From contig NZ_MCGG01000003.1 in the NCBI RefSeq assembly GCF_001746755.1, forward strand, positions 1-36,608: DNA of 36,608 bases, given 5' to 3'. Below the pieces are notes generated by a model, which saw only the letters and a program-made list of their open reading frames with translations, made no database searches and was not told the origin of the DNA. How positions within the stretch are numbered: the first letter of the stretch is position 1; each line of letters starts with the position of its first letter. Both the position numbers and the translations under genes were made by a program. Source of the DNA: Magnetovibrio blakemorei. GTDB lineage: Bacteria > Pseudomonadota > Alphaproteobacteria > Rhodospirillales > Magnetovibrionaceae. Shown piece by piece: positions 30,905 to 36,608 of the stretch.

Positions 30905-32545
30905 ATGAGCACCATCATCTTTCGGACAAACGCAGGACAAAATACAGGACTGGGACATCTGGTTCGATGTGCTCACTTGTGCCGGGAACTTATGAAGAAT
31001 GGCGCAGCATGTCTTTTTGTTTTGGATTTTGTTGAAGACGGCATAGCGGATTTTCTTGACGGTCTGGATGTTCGCAGCCTCTATGATGGCGCACAAGATG
31101 AACTCGATCCCCATAAAGATGCCCAACGTTTTCTCAACATCGCAAAGGTCGAAAATGCCGACTGGGTTATCGTTGACGATTACCGGTTGGGCGAAGAATG
31201 GGAGTCCCCCATACAAGAGGTCGGTTACAAAGTTTGCGTCATCGATGACCTTTTGCGCAAACATCAGTGCGATCTACTGATTGATTTCCGCTGGCGCGGA
31301 GAAAAAACGCAATCTCTATATGACTCTCAGGTCCCCCCCGAAGCCCGCAAATTGCTGGGGCCTGATTATGTCCTGCTGTCTGAGGTCTATAGAAATGCCC
31401 CCCCCCAGAAATCACCGGACAAACCCTTTACCATATTGCTTGGCCTGGGAGGCGGCGGGCCCCTGGATCAATGCGAGCGAATTCTTGACAGCCTACTTCT
31501 GCACGCACTTGACTATGAACAGGAAATCCGCCTCTGCCCAATCCTTGGGCCTTTGTCTCCAAACACAGAATCTTTTTTGCAACGCTACCAAAACTGCAAG
31601 ACCGTCACGCCAATCGTGGGCGAGACGGAACTGTATCCCCACTTGTGTCAGGCCGATTTTTACATCGGTGCCGCAGGCGGAATTCTCTATCAGCTTTTGG
31701 CCCTTAAGGTTCCGGCACTGACGTTTCCCCTTTCTGAAAATCAGCATACGGATTTAGGCCAACTGGAAGACATTGGACATTTCTTTCATGTTGAGAACTG
31801 GTCAGAAAACAATATTGAAAAGCTGCCCGCTTTTGTGAAAACCGTAATGCAGAACGAAGAGCGCATCAAACTGCTGCACGCCACGCCAAAAGTGCCCTTG
31901 GATGCCCTCGGTACCCGCCGCGTTGCTCACGTTCTGCTTGGCTTAGAGCCATGCGCACCTCCTGCAAAAGCTGCGTCCTCTTATCCTGACGATCATGGCG
32001 AGGAACTTTCTCCCGGCTATTGCATCCGTCCTGTGACGGACCGCGATATGAACCACTTTCTCGTCAGCCGAAATTTGAACGCAAATTGTCAAAACATGAT
32101 CCGTGCAAATAAAATTTCCTTCATGGATCATTATTCATGGTGGTTTAAAACCAAAAGATCCTCATTTTTACTCACCAAAAATGGTGCGCCGTGCTTGTAC
32201 ATTTGGCATGAGGTCCTGCCCAGCCATGAACAAGACTATCTGATCGGCGGTTGGTTTGTCTGCAATGAGAATGCGGGGTTTCAAGATGTTATGTTACTCC
32301 TGAACTGGCAGTTGGAATATTGCGACAAGCATGTTCCAGGCGTCCCCTGGATTGCCGTGATCCACCGACAAAACAAGTATGTTAAACTCATGAACGACTA
32401 TTACGGTTTTCAAGATGTCGATCCAGCCACGCCTTACGGCGCAGCCATAGCGGATATTTTCGAGGGAGCGCATTTGGACGAATTCTATTTCGTGTCACGC
32501 GCGCCTTCTCCCTCAAACCCTAACGAAGGACTGAGACCGTTTTGA
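30905..32545 (+). CDS. pseG: PseG-type UDP-sugar hydrolase fused to a GNAT-like acyltransferase
   Basis: 546 residues, about twice the size of PseG. Residues 1-~345 are PseG: FRTNAGQNTGLGHLVRCAHL with catalytic His18, WVIVDDYRLGEEW, CVIDDLLRK, LLGLGGGGPLD, and the glycine-rich UDP site YIGAAGGILYQLLAL. A Pro/Ala linker (about 346-368) leads to a second domain (about 370-530; CIRPVTDRDMNHFLVSRN, FMDHYSWWFKTK, HRQNKYVKLMNDYYGF) that resembles PseH/GNAT N-acyltransferases. The pair would N-acylate the 4-amino sugar and then release UDP to give the free 6-deoxy diacylamino sugar. The acyl donor may be the nearby ACP rather than acetyl-CoA. TTGA overlaps with the next gene. Confidence 0.87.
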   Translation: MSTIIFRTNAGQNTGLGHLVRCAHLCRELMKNGAACLFVLDFVEDGIADFLDGLDVRSLYDGAQDELDPHKDAQRFLNIAKVENADWVIVDDYRLGEEWESPIQEVGYKVCVIDDLLRKHQCDLLIDFRWRGEKTQSLYDSQVPPEARKLLGPDYVLLSEVYRNAPPQKSPDKPFTILLGLGGGGPLDQCERILDSLLLHALDYEQEIRLCPILGPLSPNTESFLQRYQNCKTVTPIVGETELYPHLCQADFYIGAAGGILYQLLALKVPALTFPLSENQHTDLGQLEDIGHFFHVENWSENNIEKLPAFVKTVMQNEERIKLLHATPKVPLDALGTRRVAHVLLGLEPCAPPAKAASSYPDDHGEELSPGYCIRPVTDRDMNHFLVSRNLNANCQNMIRANKISFMDHYSWWFKTKRSSFLLTKNGAPCLYIWHEVLPSHEQDYLIGGWFVCNENAGFQDVMLLLNWQLEYCDKHVPGVPWIAVIHRQNKYVKLMNDYYGFQDVDPATPYGAAIADIFEGAHLDEFYFVSRAPSPSNPNEGLRPF

Positions 32546-33687
32546 CGATACTCACACATTCGCCAAACACTTTAAGACTCGGCTTCATTGGGGGCTCAAT
32601 CACGTCTGCGGTTGGTTACACCCATTGGACAGCCAGTCAGCTTGATGACCGCTGGCACGTCGCGTCCGGCTGCTTCAGCCGTAGCCCAGACATCAGTGCA
32701 CGAACCGGCAGTGCATGGCATCTCCCCCAAAACAAGCTGTATACCAATTGGCAGACCTACATTGCCGAAGAAAAGGATAACTTAGATGCCGTTGTGGTCC
32801 TGACTCCAACGCCCAACCATGCCGAAATCGTCTGCGGCCTGCTTGAAGCCGGACTTGGCGTCATTTGCGAAAAAGCGATGGTGGCCACCCTTGAGCAATC
32901 CAGGCGCATCAAAGCGGCCCTGGATAAATCCAAAGGCTTCCTCGCTGTGACCTTCAATTACAGTGGTTATCCGATGCTTCGCGATTTGCGCCGTCACGTG
33001 CAATCGAAAGCGCTGGGTCAGTTAAAGCAAATCCAGTTGGAAATGCCATCGGACGGGTTCATCCAACCCGCAGAAAAAATGCACCCCCAAGCCTGGCGCC
33101 TTCAGGATGGAGAGATCCCCACCATCCTTCTAGACTTGGCCGTACACGTTCATCACATTTGTCACTTTTTAACGGAATTGGTGCCGTTGAGTGTCAATGC
33201 CGATTTTCATCATTTTTCTTCGTTCGATGGCATCGTCGACGATGCCTACATGTGGGTTAAGTACGAACAAGATTTTAGGGCATCATTTTGGGTCAGCAAA
33301 ACCGCACTTGGCTATCGTAACGGCCTGAAGCTCAGATTATTTGGCGACCAAGGCAGTGCCGAGTGGTATCAAGAAGAGCCCGAGCGTCTGCACATTTTCC
33401 GCAAGGACTCGGCTCGGGTCACATACGATCGTGGGAACTGCACCCATCCAGATGAAATACGCGAGCGCTTCAAACCGGGCCACCCAACCGGTTTTGTCGA
33501 GGCTTTTGCCAATTTATATGCTGACATTGCTGACGCAATGCAGGACTTTAAACAAACAGGGCAACATCAATCATCCTATGTCTTTGGCTGGGAACACGCG
33601 AACGAAGGGTTGGAACTTTTGCAGGCTGCGAGTACGGCTAATCGGACGGGCACATGGGCTCCCCTCACGAAGGAAACCCTGTCATGA
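32542..33687 (+). CDS. Gfo/Idh/MocA-family oxidoreductase
   Basis: 381 residues. NAD(P)-binding N-terminus LRLGFIGGSITSAVGYTH (about 11-28), VVVLTPTPNHAEI, and the CEKAMVATLEQS motif, where the catalytic Lys111 is kept although the usual Pro after it is Ala. The C-terminal alpha/beta domain includes DLAVHVHHICHFL and LKLRLFGDQGSAEW. The start is TTG, embedded in the stop of the PseG gene (TTGA), which is typical of tight coupling. Similar genes appear in nonulosonic-acid clusters with an unclear redox role, perhaps making a derivative of the sugar. The substrate cannot be read from sequence. Confidence 0.85.
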   Translation: MTILTHSPNTLRLGFIGGSITSAVGYTHWTASQLDDRWHVASGCFSRSPDISARTGSAWHLPQNKLYTNWQTYIAEEKDNLDAVVVLTPTPNHAEIVCGLLEAGLGVICEKAMVATLEQSRRIKAALDKSKGFLAVTFNYSGYPMLRDLRRHVQSKALGQLKQIQLEMPSDGFIQPAEKMHPQAWRLQDGEIPTILLDLAVHVHHICHFLTELVPLSVNADFHHFSSFDGIVDDAYMWVKYEQDFRASFWVSKTALGYRNGLKLRLFGDQGSAEWYQEEPERLHIFRKDSARVTYDRGNCTHPDEIRERFKPGHPTGFVEAFANLYADIADAMQDFKQTGQHQSSYVFGWEHANEGLELLQAASTANRTGTWAPLTKETLS

Positions 33688-34736
33688 ACAGCATTGAAAT
33701 TGGTGACAAGCATATTGGTGAAGGACATCCAGCCTACATCATCGCCGAATTGTCCGGCAACCACGGCGGAAAAATAGAGCATGCCCTGGACTTGCTGCGC
33801 GCAGCACATGAAGCCGGCGCGGACGCGGTTAAATTACAGGTCTACCGGCCCGACACCATCACACTGAACAGTGACAAACCCGATTTTGCCATCCCCCCCG
33901 ACAACGCCTGGGCGGCTTACAAAAATCTCTACAATCTTTACGAATATGCCCACACGCCTTGGACGTGGTTACCGCGTCTGTTTCAGGTTGCTGCAGAGCT
34001 TGGCATCGAATTGTTTGGTTCCGTTTTCGATGAAACGTCCGTTGACGCATTAGAAAATCATCCCGTCAAAGTTTACAAAATCGCCTCACCAGAAATCGTC
34101 GACATGGCCCTTCTGGAAAAAGTCGCAAAAACCGGCAAACCGGTCATCGTTTCAACCGGATTGGCGTTGGCTTGCGATATAGACGAAGCGGTGCGTTGCC
34201 TCAGAACCCACGGCTGCAAAGACATCGTGTTGCTCAAATGCACGACGGCCTACCCAACGCCCCCCGATGAAGTCAATCTTAAAACCATTCAAAACTTAAA
34301 AGAGACATTTGTGTGCCACGCAGGCTTGTCCGATCATACCGTTGGAATAGGCGTGTCTATTGCTGCTGTTGCTTTAGGGGCGACTGTGATTGAAAAGCAT
34401 ATCAAACTCGACAACAGTGAAGTGACCGTAGACAGCTTTTTTTCCCTCACCGTCGGTGAATTTAAATCCATGGTCAGTGAAATCCGCAGTGCGGAAAAAG
34501 CGATTGGTCGCGTAGACTATGACCTGACGCAAGGGGCCTTGCTGAACAAGCATGGACGTCGGTCGCTTTACGTCAGCGCCCCGATAAAGAAGGGGCAGAT
34601 TTTTAGTGCAGACAACATCAAGTCCGTACGCCCCGGTTATGGTTTAGAGCCCAAATACAAGCCTATCGTCTTGGGCCGCAAAGCGACAAAAGACTTGGAC
34701 ATCGGTGATCGCCTCAGTTGGGACGTGATCGCGTAA
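33684..34736 (+). CDS. pseI: Nonulosonic (pseudaminic-type) acid synthase, NeuB/PseI family
   Basis: 350 residues from ATG 33684; AAGGAAACCCTGTC upstream and a 4-base overlap with the oxidoreductase stop support this start. The TIM barrel shows AYIIAELSGNHGGKIEHALD, AGADAVKLQVYRPDT, FGSVFDETSVDAL, KIASPEIVD, LLKCTTAYPTP, LSDHTVGIGV and IEKHIKLD. The C-terminal SAF/antifreeze-like domain (about 285-350) begins GRRSLYVSAPIKKGQ. It condenses PEP with a six-carbon diacylamino sugar to form the nine-carbon acid. The PseG and cytidylyltransferase neighbours favour the pseudaminate rather than the sialate or legionaminate branch. Confidence 0.9.
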   Translation: MNSIEIGDKHIGEGHPAYIIAELSGNHGGKIEHALDLLRAAHEAGADAVKLQVYRPDTITLNSDKPDFAIPPDNAWAAYKNLYNLYEYAHTPWTWLPRLFQVAAELGIELFGSVFDETSVDALENHPVKVYKIASPEIVDMALLEKVAKTGKPVIVSTGLALACDIDEAVRCLRTHGCKDIVLLKCTTAYPTPPDEVNLKTIQNLKETFVCHAGLSDHTVGIGVSIAAVALGATVIEKHIKLDNSEVTVDSFFSLTVGEFKSMVSEIRSAEKAIGRVDYDLTQGALLNKHGRRSLYVSAPIKKGQIFSADNIKSVRPGYGLEPKYKPIVLGRKATKDLDIGDRLSWDVIA

Positions 34737-34747
34737 ATGAGGACGCT

Positions 34748-35008
34748 ATGAAAGACCATTTAAAAACTGAGATTCATGAATTCATTACGAATTACATTCA
34801 CAATTACGCAGCAGGGGAAAATCTTGTTCTCGACGGGTCTACCAATTTTGTTGCAGATCGCCTACTGGATTCATTTGCCATTCTGAACCTTATCATGACC
34901 CTGGAAAGCCAATACGCCGTTAAATTTCAGGCTAAGGAACTGGCAGACCCTAAACTACAAACCATTGAAGCACTTGCACAAATTATTTTCGAAAAAAGCA
35001 CCGTATAA
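34748..35008 (+). CDS. Acyl carrier protein (specialised)
   Basis: 86 residues. Four-helix ACP layout with the phosphopantetheine Ser42 in RLLDSFAILNLIMTLE, a DSF variant of the usual DSL. The acidic helix II is kept. ATG 34748 follows GAGGACGCT; a longer form from 34718 overlaps pseI and is unlikely. It sits 11 bases after the PseI gene and 12 before an adenylate-forming ligase, so it probably carries the acyl group that the ligase activates. It is not the housekeeping fatty-acid ACP by context. Confidence 0.85.
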   Translation: MKDHLKTEIHEFITNYIHNYAAGENLVLDGSTNFVADRLLDSFAILNLIMTLESQYAVKFQAKELADPKLQTIEALAQIIFEKSTV

Positions 35009-35020
35009 TCAAGGGACCTA

Positions 35021-36544
35021 ATGGGCATTTTATTTAACACCTTCCGGGAAGCCGCTGAGCGCTTTCCCGAAAAAACGGCCCTTGTCACCCAAAGTGGCAT
35101 CCACAGCTATGCCTCTCTTTTGGTGCAAGCAACCAAGTGGGCGGCGCTTATCCATACGCGCCACGGCACGCGTCAGCCACGTGTTGCCCTTCTGACAGAA
35201 AATCCGTTCCACACGATCACGGCCTCTTTTGGCATAGCGCGCCTGGACGGCAATTGCGTTCCCACCAACTCGCAACTGCATGCCGAGCAGCAGTTGGCCA
35301 ACTGGCAAGCCACTGATGTGGAAATCGTTATTTACGAACCGGCTTTGGAACACAAAATCAAAGCCAATGCCAAATCTGGCTTGATCTTCATTTCCACCCA
35401 TGAAGTGACCGGTTCCGATGCATCGATTGAGATCCCAGCCACCTTCGCCTGGTCTGATCGCGACGATTTTCTGATCGCCTTTTCTTCCGGATCGACCGGC
35501 ACGCCAAAGCCAACCATCCTGTCACAAAATAACAAGTTGTTGCGTGCACAGCAATCGTGGGACTTATATGATCTAACGTCGGACGACGTGGTATTATGCG
35601 CCTCCCCCTACTTTCACTCATTGGGGCAACGGTTGGTGTATGTTGCACTCCTACTCGGCGGCACCTTGGTTTACATCACAAAAATAACGCCAAAAATTTG
35701 GCTCAGTTATGTCAGTGAACACAAGGTGAGCTTTGCCATCAGCGTCACATCCCATCTGTATGCGGTAAAAAATGCGCTCTTGGACAATGCCCTGCAGCTG
35801 CAATCACTTAGAGCCATAGTGACCTCGTCAGCTCCCATTGACACCGCCTTTAAAAAGAAAATTTTTGATGCCATTGGTTGTGATTTCCACGAAATTTACG
35901 GTGCCACTGAAATCGCCACTGCGTCTAACCTGACAAAAGAGGACGCAGTAGAAAAGTATGCTTCCGTCGGTCTCCCCTGTTCAAATATCGATGTGCGGAT
36001 TCTCAACGAACAAGGTGTCAGCGTCCCGATAGGCACCATCGGTGAGATCGCGGTAAAGTCACCTTTGATTTTCCAGGGTTACTACAAACAACCGGAAGCC
36101 ACAAAAGCCTCGTTTGTGGACGACTATTTTCTGACCGGTGATTTGGGATATATCGATGCAGATGGTTTTCTGTATTACGTGTCACGGCAAAAAGATGTGA
36201 TCATTTCAGGCGGCGTTAATATTTACCCAAAAACCATTGAAACCGTCATCTTGAAACACCCACTTGTTCAGGAAGTCGCCGTCATCGGCGTGAAGGATAA
36301 GCTGTTTGGGGAAGTTGCCATTGCCATTTGCGTCACCGAAAATAAAAAGAACATTGCAGCGGAACTGCATCGCCTGGCTGATCAACATTTGGCCCCCTAC
36401 CAATGCCCGCTGAAATATTATTTTAGCGAAAGCCTTCCCCTCACCCCGACAGGGAAAGTCTCAAAGATGGCATTGCGCGATAAATATAACGCCTATAACG
36501 AAGACTGGACGATGCCGTTGCGGCTGATGATGTACGGTGAATGA
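35021..36544 (+). CDS. Adenylate-forming acyl/aminoacyl ligase (ANL superfamily)
   Basis: 507 residues. Core motifs: AFSSGSTGTPKPTI (153-166, the P-loop), FHEIYGATE (aryl/acyl-specific A5), YYVSRQKDVIISGGVNIYP (A8 hinge) and PTGKVSKMALRD with the catalytic Lys near 485. It would activate a carboxylic acid as the adenylate and load it on the preceding ACP. The acid cannot be predicted confidently. Last gene seen in the operon that starts with the pseF-like gene; an AGGGA site lies upstream of its ATG. Suggests an acyl decoration, e.g. on an amino group of the nonulosonate. Confidence 0.87.
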   Translation: MGILFNTFREAAERFPEKTALVTQSGIHSYASLLVQATKWAALIHTRHGTRQPRVALLTENPFHTITASFGIARLDGNCVPTNSQLHAEQQLANWQATDVEIVIYEPALEHKIKANAKSGLIFISTHEVTGSDASIEIPATFAWSDRDDFLIAFSSGSTGTPKPTILSQNNKLLRAQQSWDLYDLTSDDVVLCASPYFHSLGQRLVYVALLLGGTLVYITKITPKIWLSYVSEHKVSFAISVTSHLYAVKNALLDNALQLQSLRAIVTSSAPIDTAFKKKIFDAIGCDFHEIYGATEIATASNLTKEDAVEKYASVGLPCSNIDVRILNEQGVSVPIGTIGEIAVKSPLIFQGYYKQPEATKASFVDDYFLTGDLGYIDADGFLYYVSRQKDVIISGGVNIYPKTIETVILKHPLVQEVAVIGVKDKLFGEVAIAICVTENKKNIAAELHRLADQHLAPYQCPLKYYFSESLPLTPTGKVSKMALRDKYNAYNEDWTMPLRLMMYGE

Positions 36545-36578
36545 AGCTATAATATTGGACGTCTGCTCTATTTTTACT

Positions 36579-36605
36579 GCCGGAAATCAAGGTAGATCTT
36601 CCGGC
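36579..36605 (+). terminator. Possible hairpin after the ligase gene
   Basis: GCCGGAA (36579-36585) and TTCCGGC (36599-36605) pair around a 13-nt loop, 35 bases after the stop. No T-run is visible before the window ends, so the terminator call is tentative. Confidence 0.35.
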
Positions 36606-36608
36606 CTC

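Noticed and set aside
1-36608. CRISPR arrays, tRNA or rRNA genes
   Set aside because: No regularly spaced repeats and no tRNA cloverleaf or rRNA-like sequence was seen in the window.

Overview
This window is a surface-glycan / flagellin-modification island from an alphaproteobacterium. The left end (1-2862) carries the C-terminus of a flagellin/FlgL-type protein, flaF, an unidentified gene and flbT; the FlaF/FlbT pair is characteristic of Alphaproteobacteria. The marine Rhodospirillales-like flavour is only an impression. Everything to the right is sugar, radical-SAM and decoration chemistry, so flagellin glycosylation is the most economical role. Capsule or LPS modification remains possible.

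Layout: (i) 3022-4472, an HpcH/HpaI-type aldolase and a HAD phosphatase follow flbT. (ii) 4473-5721, an AT-rich spacer and an AT-rich sulfotransferase gene. (iii) 5759-8093, an IS3-family element with 39/38-bp ends and a 4-bp target duplication (GAGG). Its orfB is split by a decayed IS110-family element. (iv) 8150-15207, minus strand, a tightly overlapping operon: glutamine-kinase-like protein, glutamine amidotransferase, nucleotidyltransferase, methyltransferase, APS-kinase-like protein, an unknown protein and a formyltransferase-like protein. The first three plus the kinase have the composition and relative order of the Campylobacter jejuni cassette (Cj1418-Cj1417-Cj1416-Cj1415) that makes the activated precursor of O-methyl phosphoramidate (MeOPN). 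(v) 15347-24690, minus strand, eight genes: two radical SAM enzymes, three SDR sugar epimerase/dehydratases, a ThDP-dependent acetolactate-synthase-like enzyme, a sugar C-methyltransferase and an FkbM O-methyltransferase. This suggests a branched, methylated unusual sugar. (vi) 25126-29949, a B12-binding radical SAM protein, a Gmm-like NUDIX hydrolase, a family 2 glycosyltransferase and RfbH (3-deoxygenation of a CDP-4-keto-6-deoxyhexose). (vii) 30200-36544, plus strand, a nonulosonic (pseudaminic-type) acid operon: PseF-like, PseG fused to an acyltransferase, an oxidoreductase, PseI, an acyl carrier protein and an adenylate-forming ligase.

Working model: the right-hand operon makes a CMP-nonulosonate with a possible ACP-borne acyl group. 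The central operon and RfbH make a deoxy/branched/C-methylated sugar. The left operon makes a nucleotide-activated phosphoramidate that is methylated and attached to the glycan. No obvious phosphoramidate transferase is visible.

Sequence oddities: the glutamine-kinase and pseF-like genes both appear to lack a canonical start codon where homology says they begin (ATT at 15207, minus strand; ATC at 30200). The glutamine kinase carries a degenerate nucleotidyltransferase domain at its N-terminus. One SDR has lost its catalytic tyrosine. A GxG Rossmann-like module recurs in three otherwise unrelated enzymes.
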